From Vreelandella lionensis (GTDB lineage Bacteria; Pseudomonadota; Gammaproteobacteria; Pseudomonadales; Halomonadaceae), in assembly GCF_002087295.1 (NCBI RefSeq), contig NZ_MWVI01000099.1:124001-188000 (forward strand): a DNA stretch of 64,000 nucleotides, written 5' to 3'. The notes beneath the pieces are model-generated. The model saw only the letters and a list, made by a program, of their open reading frames with translations, made no database searches and had not been told where the DNA came from. Numbering within the stretch: the stretch's first letter is position 1; each line of letters opens with the position of its first letter. Below, in pieces: positions 47,509-55,660 of the stretch. Made by a program: the position numbers and the translations under genes.

Positions 47509-47580
47509 CACCCTTTTAGCTGCACTTCACCCCGCCAAAGGCCAGGTGGACGCCCGCAATCTGGGTACAAATCGGCGTCA
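47509..47580 (-). promoter_or_regulatory. SAM-II-type riboswitch aptamer controlling metNIQ
   Basis: Read on the minus strand: GACGCC (47579-47574) pairs with GGCGTC (47554-47549) as P1. The loop GATTTGTACCCAGATTGC carries the conserved GAUUU and AUUGC blocks. GCTAAAAGGGTG (47520-47509) is the conserved 3' block, whose GGGU pairs with ACCC (47566-47563) as the P2 pseudoknot. This matches the SAM-II core (GAUUUAACC...UUGC...GCUAAAAAGGG) known from structures. The loop before the 3' block carries an extra small hairpin. It lies before a methionine transporter, as expected for a SAM sensor. Confidence 0.88.
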
Positions 47581-47596
47581 TTACATTTGCGGCGAA

Positions 47597-47625
47597 AGTC
47601 TAAAGAGTGGCGAATGGGTTGTCAA
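47597..47625 (-). promoter_or_regulatory. sigma-70 promoter of metNIQ
   Basis: TTGACA (47625-47620) and TAGACT (47602-47597) with a 17-bp spacer. Transcription should begin near 47590, about 10 bases before the aptamer P1 stem. Confidence 0.85.
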
Positions 47626-47866
47626 TTAAATCCGTTCTATTTCATGTTTTTGAGTTCATATACAGGTTTATTTTCTTTTTTATTGGTAATGTTTGGTTTT
47701 TGTTGCTGTTTTGGGGTGATTGAACTGCTTGCTAACAGCAAAAAAGCCATGATCAATAGGCGTCTGCTAACCACTCGCTGCACAAGGTTGGGTCATTAGT
47801 AGTAAGCTTGCGCGAGTTTTTATGGTCTACGCCATCCTACTAACCTGAGATTGAAAGGAAGGGCCA

Positions 47867-48493
47867 ATGTTTACTGGCATTGTTCAAGGTATCGCAGAGG
47901 TCGTTGAGGTGCATGAACTAGAGGAGTTCCGCACCCATGTGGTTGCTCTGCCAGAGAGTATGCGTAGCGGGTTAGAGATTGGTGCATCAGTGGCACATAA
48001 CGGCGTTTGCCTGACGGTAACGGCGATAGATGGTGAGCGCGTTAGCTTTGACCTGATGCGCGAAACGCTGAGATTGACCAATCTTGGTGCAATTACGCCA
48101 GGCCAATGCGTCAATATAGAGCGCGCAGCTCGTTTTGGGGATGAAATTGGCGGGCACTCCATGTCAGGCCACATTATTTGTATGGCGAAGGGAGTGGCTA
48201 TTGAAGAAGCTCCTAATAACCGTCGGCTCTGGTTTGCGTTGTCTGATAAAGCGGCCAAGTTTGTGTTTGAAAAAGGCTATATTGGCGTCGACGGTATCAG
48301 CCTCACCGTTGGCGATGTACGCCCATCTGCCGATGGGGTAGGGGTGGAGTTCAGTGTTAATCTCATCCCTGAAACATTGTCACGCACGATGTTAGGTAGC
48401 CGTTTGATGAATGACTGGGTCAATATTGAAATTGACACGCAGACTCAAGTGATTGTTGAGACAGTGGAGCGGGTTCTGGCGAGCCGCCAATAG
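47867..48493 (+). CDS. ribE: riboflavin synthase alpha subunit
   Basis: RibE dismutates two lumazines to riboflavin. It has two similar lumazine-binding halves: MFTGIVQGIAEV and NGVCLTVTAIDG with GDEIGGHSMSGHI in the first part, and GYIGVDGISLTV in the second. Length 208 is normal. AAGGAAGGG precedes the ATG. No FMN riboswitch was recognised in the T-rich upstream stretch. It is transcribed divergently from metNIQ. Confidence 0.96.
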   Translation: MFTGIVQGIAEVVEVHELEEFRTHVVALPESMRSGLEIGASVAHNGVCLTVTAIDGERVSFDLMRETLRLTNLGAITPGQCVNIERAARFGDEIGGHSMSGHIICMAKGVAIEEAPNNRRLWFALSDKAAKFVFEKGYIGVDGISLTVGDVRPSADGVGVEFSVNLIPETLSRTMLGSRLMNDWVNIEIDTQTQVIVETVERVLASRQ

Positions 48494-48513
48494 TGGAAAA
48501 TCTTGGCTCTTTG

Positions 48514-48529
48514 TTGACCAATCGGTTAG
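48514..48529. promoter_or_regulatory. operator-like motif before purine permease gene
   Basis: TTGACCAATCGGTTAG matches 13 of 16 positions of the palindrome TTGACTAATCGGTCAA found before another NCS2 permease at 30065-30080. The regulator is unknown. Confidence 0.45.
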
Positions 48530-48586
48530 CTCATGGCCTGAAGTTTGCTAAATAAATTAGGTATGAGGCTTCTCCTCAACTTAGCC

Positions 48587-48643
48587 AGCCGCACTTGAGG
48601 TGCTCGCATCGCGTGGTGCCTTTCGGTAGTATGTGCGGCTTTT
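48587..48643 (+). other. long hairpin in the leader of the purine permease gene
   Basis: AGCCGCAC (48587-48594) pairs perfectly with GTGCGGCT (48633-48640), enclosing a partly paired 38-base interior and followed by TTTCTC. It could be the ribE terminator or a leader control element; it does not match the purine riboswitch consensus. Confidence 0.45.
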
Positions 48644-48691
48644 CTCGCATCAAGGGACGCATTCAGCGTAAGCGCGAAGGATAAAAACTAA

Positions 48692-49990
48692 ATGAAATCA
48701 CTGGACAACTACTTCAAGCTCACAGAGCAGAAGACCAATGTAAAAACGGAAGTGATCGCCGGGATTACAACGTTTCTTACCATGGCGTATATCATCTTCG
48801 TTAACCCAAGCATTCTCTCGGAAGCGGGAATGGATTACGGCGCTGTGTTCGTAGCCACCTGTTTGGCCGCGGCGATTGGCTGTTTCGTGATGGGCCTATG
48901 GGCCAATTATCCGATCGCTCAAGCGCCGGGTATGGGGTTGAATGCCTTCTTTACCTACGGCGTGGTGCTCGGTATGGGCTACACCTGGGAAGCGGCGTTA
49001 GGGGCCGTCTTCTTCTCTGGTTTGACCTTTTTCCTGCTGAGTATTTTTAAAATTCGCGAATGGATCATTAATTCTATTCCGCTCTCTTTACGTTTGGGCA
49101 TCGCGGCGGGTATCGGCCTTTTCCTGGCAATGATTTCACTGAAGAATGCCGGTATTGTCGTGGCAAACCCGGCAACCTTTGTTGCCCTTGGTGACCTATC
49201 AGAGCCTGCGCCGCTTTACGCGCTGCTGGGCTTCTTCGTGATTACCGCATTGGCTTACCTGCGTGTTACTGGCGCCGTTATGATCGGCATTATTGGTGTC
49301 ACTGTGCTGGCCATGGTGCTGGGTCACAATCAGTATGGTGGCATTATGTCGATGCCTCCTTCGATTGCACCGACGTTCATGGCGATGGATCTGGTGGGCG
49401 CGCTAGATGTAGCCATGCTCAGCGTTATCTTCGCTTTTTTGTTTGTCGATCTGTTTGATACGTCCGGTACGCTGGTAGGTGTTGCTCACCGTGGCCAACT
49501 ATTGGATGAAGACGGCAAGCTGCCGCGTATTGGTCGTGCCATGATGGCAGGTAGTACCGCTTCGATGGCTGGCGCCGCGCTGGGTACCTCCACCACGACC
49601 AGCTATATCGAATCAACCGCAGGTATTGTATCTGGTGGGCGTACTGGCTTAACGGCCGTAGTGGTGGGCGTACTGTTCTTGATCAGCCTATTTTTCGCGC
49701 CGCTGGCAGGTTCTATTCCGGCTTATGCAACGGCGGGTGCGCTACTGTATGTAGCGGTACTGATGGCGGGTAGTCTTGCACATGCGAATTGGGAAGATCC
49801 CACCGATGCTGCCCCGGTACTCATTGCTGCTCTGGCCATGCCGCTGACCTTCTCTATTGCCGAAGGCATCGCGCTGGGCTTTATCAGCTATGTAGCGATT
49901 AAGACGCTGTCGGGCCGTTTTGAAGATCTGAACCCGGCAGTGGTTGTACTGGCGCTGCTATTTGCGGCGAAATTTTTATCCCTGGGTTAA
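48692..49990 (+). CDS. AzgA/PbuG-type adenine-guanine-hypoxanthine permease (NCS2)
   Basis: About 13 membrane segments and family hallmarks: VIAGITTFLTMAYIIFVNP, AQAPGMGLNAFFTYGVV, FVDLFDTSGTLVGVA and TSTTTSYIESTAGIVSGGRT. Such permeases import purine bases with protons. Length 432 is normal and the frame intact. apt and gpt follow on the same strand, forming a purine salvage unit. Confidence 0.92.
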   Translation: MKSLDNYFKLTEQKTNVKTEVIAGITTFLTMAYIIFVNPSILSEAGMDYGAVFVATCLAAAIGCFVMGLWANYPIAQAPGMGLNAFFTYGVVLGMGYTWEAALGAVFFSGLTFFLLSIFKIREWIINSIPLSLRLGIAAGIGLFLAMISLKNAGIVVANPATFVALGDLSEPAPLYALLGFFVITALAYLRVTGAVMIGIIGVTVLAMVLGHNQYGGIMSMPPSIAPTFMAMDLVGALDVAMLSVIFAFLFVDLFDTSGTLVGVAHRGQLLDEDGKLPRIGRAMMAGSTASMAGAALGTSTTTSYIESTAGIVSGGRTGLTAVVVGVLFLISLFFAPLAGSIPAYATAGALLYVAVLMAGSLAHANWEDPTDAAPVLIAALAMPLTFSIAEGIALGFISYVAIKTLSGRFEDLNPAVVVLALLFAAKFLSLG

Positions 49991-50001
49991 TTACCCGACC
50001 T

Positions 50002-50011
50002 TTGACTAATC
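50002..50011. promoter_or_regulatory. half of the purine-gene motif before apt
   Basis: TTGACTAATC is identical to the first ten bases of the palindrome at 30065; the other arm is not conserved (AATGAG). It lies between the permease stop and the apt start. Confidence 0.3.
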
Positions 50012-50024
50012 AATGAGAGACGCG

Positions 50025-50570
50025 ATGAGCATCTACGGCGATTACATTAAGTCGGTTATTCGCACGGTTCCTGACTGGCCAGAGCAGGGGGCGAACTTTC
50101 GTGACATTACCCCACTGCTGCAGAACAGCGCTGCCTTTCGTAAGCTGATTGATAGCTTCGTGCACCGCTACCAGGAAATGAACTTGGATGCCATCGCGGC
50201 CATTGACGCCCGTGGCTTTATTATCGGTGCGCCGCTGGCGTATGAGTTGGGCTGCAGCTTTGTGCCGGTGCGCAAAAAAGGCAAGCTTCCGTTTAAAACC
50301 GTCAGCGAAACCTACACGCTGGAGTATGGCCATTCAGAAGTAGAGCTGCATGCTGATGCGTTCCAGGAAGGCGACCGGATCCTGTTAATGGACGACTTGA
50401 TTGCCACTGGTGGCACGATGCTCGCAGCCGCGAATTTGATTCAGCGCTGCGGTGGGCAGGTGGTGGAAACAGCCACTATCATTGATCTACCTGAGCTGGG
50501 TGGTTCTCAGAAAATTCGCGATGCGGGCTATAGCGTATTCGCGGTCTGTTCCTTTAACGAAGACGAGTAA
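50025..50570 (+). CDS. apt: adenine phosphoribosyltransferase
   Basis: Apt makes AMP from adenine and [50 protein letters not shown] and the PRPP loop [20 protein letters not shown] are typical. ATG 50025 has GAGAGACG upstream; an ATG four codons earlier is less likely. Length is 181. gpt begins 6 bases after the stop. Confidence 0.95.
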   Translation: MSIYGDYIKSVIRTVPDWPEQGANFRDITPLLQNSAAFRKLIDSFVHRYQEMNLDAIAAIDARGFIIGAPLAYELGCSFVPVRKKGKLPFKTVSETYTLEYGHSEVELHADAFQEGDRILLMDDLIATGGTMLAAANLIQRCGGQVVETATIIDLPELGGSQKIRDAGYSVFAVCSFNEDE

Positions 50571-50576
50571 CTCCCC

Positions 50577-51056
50577 ATGAGCAGCGAACGCTACCATCAA
50601 CATTTCACCGTCTCTTAGGACCAAATTCACCGCGACGTGCGCCAACTTTGCCATCTTTTAATCGAACGTGATTTTAAGGGCATTGTGGCGATTACTCGCG
50701 GCGGCTTGATTCCGGCTGCGCTGATTGCTCGCGAACTGAATATCCGTTTGATTGATACCGTGTGCATCAAAAGTTACGACTATATGGATCAAGGTGGTCT
50801 GGATATTATGAAAGGGGTGGATCACGACGGTGACGGCTGGCTGCTGGTTGATGACCTCGTCGATACGGGAAAAACTGCACGCGCCGTACGCGAAATGCTC
50901 CCAAAAGCGCACTTTGTCACGATTTACGCTAAGCCAGAGGGTCGCCCTTTGGTGGATCAATACCTGACCGAAGTGGCTCAGCAGTGCTGGATTCAGTTCC
51001 CTTGGGATATGGGCATTGCCTACGTAGAGCCTCTCGCTGACCAAATGAAGAAGTAA
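50577..51056 (+). CDS. gpt: xanthine-guanine phosphoribosyltransferase, interrupted by an in-frame TAG
   Basis: Gpt salvages guanine and xanthine with PRPP. From ATG 50577: [13 protein letters not shown], then TAG at 50616-50618, then [10 protein letters not shown] in the same frame; E. coli Gpt has Trp here (SWDQL-type), so TGG to TAG is clear. [19 protein letters not shown] and the PRPP loop [18 protein letters not shown] follow. Repaired length is 159. ung starts 1 base after the stop. Confidence 0.93.
50616..50618 (+). other. in-frame TAG stop at codon 14 of gpt
   Basis: The stop replaces a conserved Trp before DQIHRD. A single G to A change explains it. Confidence 0.85.
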
Positions 51057-51057
51057 T

Positions 51058-51741
51058 ATGGCTAACCCGCTACCTGAAGACTGGAGCCAGTGGCTGGGGC
51101 AGGATTTTCAGGCTGACTATATGTCCGCCCTGAAAGCATTTTTGGCCGCAGAGAAAGCGGCTAAGAAAGTGATCTACCCTCACTCCTCAAACTGGTTTCG
51201 CGCCTTTGAATTAACGCCGCTCTCCTCGGTGAAAGTGGTAATTCTAGGGCAGGATCCTTACCACGGGCCTAATCAGGCCCATGGGCTCTGTTTTTCGGTA
51301 CAGCCGGGCGTGCAAGTGCCGCCGTCGCTGGTCAATATCTACAAAGAGTTGGCAAGCGATGTCGGTTTTACCCCAGTGCGTCATGGCTTTTTAGAGTCGT
51401 GGGCGAAGCAGGGGGTGCTGCTGCTGAATACAGCGCTTACCGTTGAACAGGGCAACGCCGCGTCGCATCGGGGAAAAGGTTGGGAGCATTTTACCGACCG
51501 GGCTATTGAAACCGTTAGCCAACACGCCGGACCCTGCGTCTTTCTGCTGTGGGGCAGTCATGCTCGCCAGAAAAAAGCGCTCATCGATACCTCTCGCCAT
51601 TTGGTGCTTGAGTCACCACACCCGTCGCCCCTGTCGGCGCACCGTGGTTTCTTTGGTAATCACCACTTTTCGCGGGCGAATCAATTCTTGCAGGAGCAAG
51701 GGCGGACGCCAATTGAGTGGCAATTGCCCGAAACCCCTTAA
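51058..51741 (+). CDS. ung: uracil-DNA glycosylase
   Basis: Ung removes uracil from [23 protein letters not shown] (water-activating Asp), [10 protein letters not shown], and the DNA-intercalation loop [13 protein letters not shown] are complete. Length 227 is normal and the frame intact. It lies between gpt and upp. Confidence 0.97.
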   Translation: MANPLPEDWSQWLGQDFQADYMSALKAFLAAEKAAKKVIYPHSSNWFRAFELTPLSSVKVVILGQDPYHGPNQAHGLCFSVQPGVQVPPSLVNIYKELASDVGFTPVRHGFLESWAKQGVLLLNTALTVEQGNAASHRGKGWEHFTDRAIETVSQHAGPCVFLLWGSHARQKKALIDTSRHLVLESPHPSPLSAHRGFFGNHHFSRANQFLQEQGRTPIEWQLPETP

Positions 51742-51838
51742 CCTGATGGTCAGTTGCGGGTAGAATGGCGCGCAATTTTGTAAGCATGTCGATGCGACCT
51801 AGGTCGCCATCCTGAATCCCCTGCAGTGAGGAAGTCCC

Positions 51839-52467
51839 ATGAGTGTCTACGCCATTAACCATCCGCTTGTTCAACATAAGCTGGGATTGATGCGCGAAGC
51901 TGATTTGAGCACTAAGAGCTTTCGTGAACTGGCAGGTGAAGTGGCTAAGCTTTTGACCTATGAAGCAACCAAAGGTCTGGAGCTGGAAGACCATGAGATT
52001 CAAGGTTGGAACGGCGAGCCCATTGCGACCCGTCGTTTGAAAGGTAAGAAAGTCACTATCGTGCCGATCCTGCGTGCCGGGCTAGGCATGTTGGAGGGCG
52101 TAACGGATTTAATCCCTAGCGCACGGGTAAGCGTTGTTGGTCTTTACCGGGATGAAGAGACGCTTCAACCGGTACCTTACTTCGCTAAATTCGCAACGAC
52201 ATCGAAGAGCGCATGGCGATTGTGATTGATCCGATGCTGGCGACTGGTGGTTCGATGGTGGCCACGTTGGATATGCTGCGTGAGCGTGGCTGTGAACATA
52301 TGAAAGTGATTGTCTTAGTTGCTGCCCCTGAAGGGATTAAACGGGTGCAAGATGCTTATCCTGATGTAGAGATTTACACGGCGTCGGTAGATGACCGACT
52401 CGATGAGAATGGCTACATCGTCCCCGGCTTGGGAGATGCCGGCGATAAGATTTTCGGAACGCGTTAA
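51839..52467 (+). CDS. upp: uracil phosphoribosyltransferase, one-base deletion
   Basis: Upp makes UMP from uracil and [39 protein letters not shown] and the PRPP loop [20 protein letters not shown] are present. The frame breaks at 52195-52196: GCAACGAC should be GCA-AAC-GAC, giving [18 protein letters not shown], so one A is missing. Repaired length is 209. uraA follows after a terminator. Confidence 0.95.
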
Positions 52468-52483
52468 GCGCTCCGCCTCAAAA

Positions 52484-52517
52484 GGCCCCTTACGCTTCGC
52501 GTTGGGGGCATTTTTTT
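52484..52517 (+). terminator. intrinsic terminator between upp and uraA
   Basis: GCCCCTTACGC and GCGTTGGGGGC form an imperfect stem around TTC, followed by a run of seven T after one A. uraA, 39 bases further, may depend on read-through. Confidence 0.8.
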
Positions 52518-52555
52518 GCCTCCGTTACTAATAACCGACCCCCAGGAGTGGTGTG

Positions 52556-53784
52556 ATGACAAACAGTGCTGGTCAAGAGTCGTGGCCTAAAATGCTGCTT
52601 ACCGGCGCGCAAATGCTGTTCGTGGCCTTTGGTGCGCTTGTGTTGGTTCCGCTATTAACCGGGCTAGACCCCAGCGTGGCGCTCTTTACCGCCGGGATTG
52701 GCACGTTGGTGTTTCATAGCGTGACCAAACAAACGGTGCCGGTGTTTCTAGCTTCTTCCTTTGCATTTATTGCTCCTATTCAAGGCTCAATCGCCAGTTT
52801 TGGCGTTTCTGCCACGCTGGGTGGCCTGATGGCCGCGGGCCTTGTCTATGTTGCCATTTCCCAGGCGGTGCGCTTGAAGGGCACCGCCTGGTTGCATCGT
52901 TTGCTGCCTGCTGTCGTGGTGGGCCCAGTGATTATGGTGATCGGTTTAGCGCTAGCGCCAGTCGCGGTCAGTATGCAACCGGTGAAACCAGCGATAATAT
53001 TAGCTATGGGCAAGCTATTTTTCTCTCCATGGCCAGTCTGTTAGTAACCTTATTGCTCGCGGTGTTTGGCCGTGGGCTGCTGCGTTTAGTGCCGATTATA
53101 GGCGGCATTGCAACGGGGTATGCGTTGGCCCTGATTATGGGGGTGGTTGATTTTACTCCGGTGCGTGAAGCGGCTTGGCTCTCTATCCCCAACTTTACCG
53201 CGCCGAGTTTTCACTGGGCGGCCATCCTGTTTATGATTCCAGTGGCCATCGCTCCCGCCGTTGAGCATATTGGCGATATGGTGGCGATTGGCTCGGTGAC
53301 ACGTAAAAATTATCTTGAAAAACCTGGCTTGCACCGCACGTTACTGGGCGATGGCTTGGCAACGACGGCAGCAGCCCTGTTCGGTGGGCCGCCTAACACG
53401 ACCTATTCAGAAGTTACCGGTGCTGTGACGCTAACCAAGGCATTCAATCCAAAATATATGATTGTGGCTGCCGTTATTGCCATCATCCTTGCCTTTGTTG
53501 GCAAATTGGGGGCGCTGCTGCAGACAATTCCTGGGCCGGTCATGGGTGGGATTATGACGCTGCTATTCGGCTCTATTGCCGTAGTGGGGATGAATACCCT
53601 GGTGCGCGCAGGTCAGTCGCTTACTGCGGCACGTAACCTAGTGGTGGTGTCACTTATTTTGGTGTTTGGTATCGGTGGTATGCAGTTTGGTGGCGGGCAA
53701 TTCACTTTGCAGGGCGTTAGCTTAGCCGCTTTGGTAGGCATTGCGTTAAACTGGTTATTGCCCGCAGAAAAAGAGGATGAGTAA
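52556..53784 (+). CDS. uraA: uracil permease (NCS2), one-base deletion
   Basis: UraA imports uracil with protons. PVFLASSFAFIAPIQGSIAS, FMIPVAIAPAVEHIGDMVAI (the His-Glu region) and GGPPNTTYSEVTGAVTLT match the family. The frame breaks at 52985-52987: one more A gives QPVKTSDNISYGQAIFLSMASLL. Repaired length is about 409. CAGGAG lies before ATG 52556. Its place after upp fits uptake plus salvage of uracil. Confidence 0.94.
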
Positions 53785-53806
53785 CCCGTGGCGCGAATGG
53801 TGACTT

Positions 53807-54352
53807 ATGAGTGATGCCCTACGATGCTCGTTTCCCGTATTAGGGGTGGCAGCCTGGAGCGGGACCGGTAAAACCACGCTGCTAGAGCAGCTGTTACCGC
53901 GGCTGCGCGAAATGGGGCTCTCGGTGGCGGTAATAAAGCATGCCCACCACCAGTTTGATGTGGACCAGCCGGGTAAAGACAGCTACAAGCTGCGTAGTGC
54001 CGGGGCCACCCCTATGCTGATTGCATCGCGCCAACGTTTTGCACTGATGCAGGAAACGCCAGGGCAGGAAGAGCCTGATTTAGCCTATGCTTACCCTAAT
54101 GGCGCCGCATCACCCTGATTTAGTGATCGTTGAAGCTTCAAGGCATGGCCTATTCCCAAGCTGGTGCTTTACCGGGAAGGGATTGGCGATCCGGCTATTT
54201 TAAGCGATGAGTGGGCGCAGGCGGCTGCGCTTACTGCTGAGCCGCCGGTGGCTCTTAGGCCATCGGTGGCTCGCTTGGATTTAAATAATTGTGAAGAAAT
54301 TGCTCGCTGGGTAAGTGAGTGGGCCGACCAACAACGCCGCACTCTGGCTTGA
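53807..54352 (+). CDS. mobB: molybdopterin-guanine dinucleotide biosynthesis protein MobB, two frame lesions
   Basis: MobB is a GTPase that assists attachment of GMP to molybdopterin. GVAAWSGTGKTTLLEQLLPR is the P-loop and VIKHAHHQFDVDQPGKDSYK the family motif. An extra base near 54089 and a missing G near 54135 move the middle part (LTLMAPHHPDLVIVEGF) out of frame; the end (KAWPIPKLVLYREGIGDPAI) is back in the first frame. Repaired length is about 181. It heads a molybdopterin set with moaC-moaD and moaE. Confidence 0.88.
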
Positions 54353-54370
54353 TGATGAAAAGGTGACACC

Positions 54371-55171
54371 ATGCAGTTAACCCACCTGAACGCGCACGGC
54401 GAAGCGAATATGGTTGATGTCGGCGATAAGCGCGAGACCCGTCGTGAGGCTGTTGCCTCTGGGCGAATCGTGATGCAGCCCAATACTCTGCAGCTATTAA
54501 GCGATGGGGCGCTGCCCAAAGGGGATGTACTCGCAACAGCGCGTATTGCGGGTATTCAAGCAGCGAAGCGAACTCATGAACTGATTCCGCTCTGCCACTC
54601 GCTGGCGCTCTCCAAAGTAGCGGTGGATTTCGATATTGACCATGCAAATGGCTGGGTGAATGTATCGGCCATGTGTCGCTTGAATGGGCGCACGGGCGTC
54701 GAGATGGAAGCGTTGACGGCCGTTTCGGTTGCTTGCCTGACGCTTTACGATATGTGTAAAGCCGTTGATAAAGAGATGCGCATTGAAGCTGTGCAGCTCG
54801 ACAGCAAGCGAGGCGGATTGCGTGGTGACTATCAGCGGGAGCGTGAGATGGTCACGCCCATTGTCACCGGTGAAGGCGCAGTGGGAGAGGTAAGCTTAGG
54901 TGAGCGCTGTGCCTCGCCCTGTGTGCGCGTCAAGTTTTTGGCAGAGCTGCGTGAGCGGGTCGGTGAGAGCGATCTGGCCATTGGGCTTGATAAGCTGCCA
55001 AGCCGCGATGTGGCCGGGCTAAAAGCTGCGCTTAGCGCCCAGGATGCACGCTTTTCTGTGCTGGCTGATCAGCGCACTCTATGTGCCATTAACCAAGTGA
55101 TGGCAAATGATAGCGCTCGTATCACTGATGATGACGAAGTGGCCTTTTTTCCACCGGTAACGGGAGGCTAA
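54371..55171 (+). CDS. moaC: MoaC-MoaD reading frame (cPMP synthase joined to molybdopterin synthase small subunit)
   Basis: Residues 1-160 are MoaC, which makes cyclic pyranopterin monophosphate: [20 protein letters not shown] start (here [20 protein letters not shown]), [14 protein letters not shown] and [20 protein letters not shown]. Residues 185-266 are MoaD-like ([14 protein letters not shown]) ending in the required double glycine (FFPPVTGG) that carries sulfur. A 25-residue linker joins them without a stop; GTG at 54923 could start a separate MoaD. Natural fusion or a lost stop from a base error are both possible. moaE follows after 3 bases. Confidence 0.88.
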   Translation: MQLTHLNAHGEANMVDVGDKRETRREAVASGRIVMQPNTLQLLSDGALPKGDVLATARIAGIQAAKRTHELIPLCHSLALSKVAVDFDIDHANGWVNVSAMCRLNGRTGVEMEALTAVSVACLTLYDMCKAVDKEMRIEAVQLDSKRGGLRGDYQREREMVTPIVTGEGAVGEVSLGERCASPCVRVKFLAELRERVGESDLAIGLDKLPSRDVAGLKAALSAQDARFSVLADQRTLCAINQVMANDSARITDDDEVAFFPPVTGG

Positions 55172-55174
55172 GCC

Positions 55175-55651
55175 GTGTCTGTTAGCGAGCCGACATTGCC
55201 AGATATCGCGGTAGAAGTGCAGTCCGCTCCGTTTTCAATGGCGTACGGCTATGAGAGCGCGCTGCGCCAGCGCACCGACATTGGTGCGATTGTGACGTTC
55301 ACCGGGTTAGTGCGAGATTTTAACGAGGCGCCCGACGTAACGGGGTTAACCCTTGAGCACTATCCAGGAATGACCGAGCGCACCTTAACGCAAATTGCTG
55401 AGCAAGCCTGGCAGCGCTGGGCGCTGCAGGCGGTGCGCGTTATTCATCGGGTGGGCGACTTATCCCCGGGCGACCCTATCGTTAGAGTGCTGGTGGCAAG
55501 CGCTCACCGCCGCGATGCGTTTGCGGCCTGCGATTTCATTATGGATTATTTAAAAACCCAGGCGCCGTTTTGGAAGAAAGAGCACTCCAAGCAGGGGGCG
55601 TACTGGGTTAAAGAGCGCCACACCGATCAGCAGGATGCTGAACGCTGGTAA
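55175..55651 (+). CDS. moaE: molybdopterin synthase catalytic subunit
   Basis: MoaE with MoaD inserts the dithiolene sulfurs of molybdopterin. GAIVTFTGLVRDFN, LEHYPGMTERTL, HRVGDLSPGDPIV and the catalytic-lysine segment LKTQAPFWKKE are clear. The GTG start is 3 bases after the moaD stop. Length 158 is normal and the frame intact. moaA, moaB and moeA are not in this window. Confidence 0.95.
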   Translation: MSVSEPTLPDIAVEVQSAPFSMAYGYESALRQRTDIGAIVTFTGLVRDFNEAPDVTGLTLEHYPGMTERTLTQIAEQAWQRWALQAVRVIHRVGDLSPGDPIVRVLVASAHRRDAFAACDFIMDYLKTQAPFWKKEHSKQGAYWVKERHTDQQDAERW

Positions 55652-55660
55652 CACCTGTGT

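Noticed and set aside
47641-47866. FMN riboswitch before ribE
   Set aside because: The T-rich leader lacks the conserved AGGGGC-type blocks and the multi-helix layout of the FMN aptamer.
48494-48691. Purine riboswitch before the permease gene
   Set aside because: The kissing-loop arms and the TATA and CCTAATA-type joints of the purine aptamer are absent.
1646-50618. Stop-codon reassignment or selenocysteine-type recoding
   Set aside because: The six premature stops are of all three types (TAG, TAA, TGA), replace Gln, Trp and Tyr, and the same codons end normal genes nearby. No shared downstream structure was seen.
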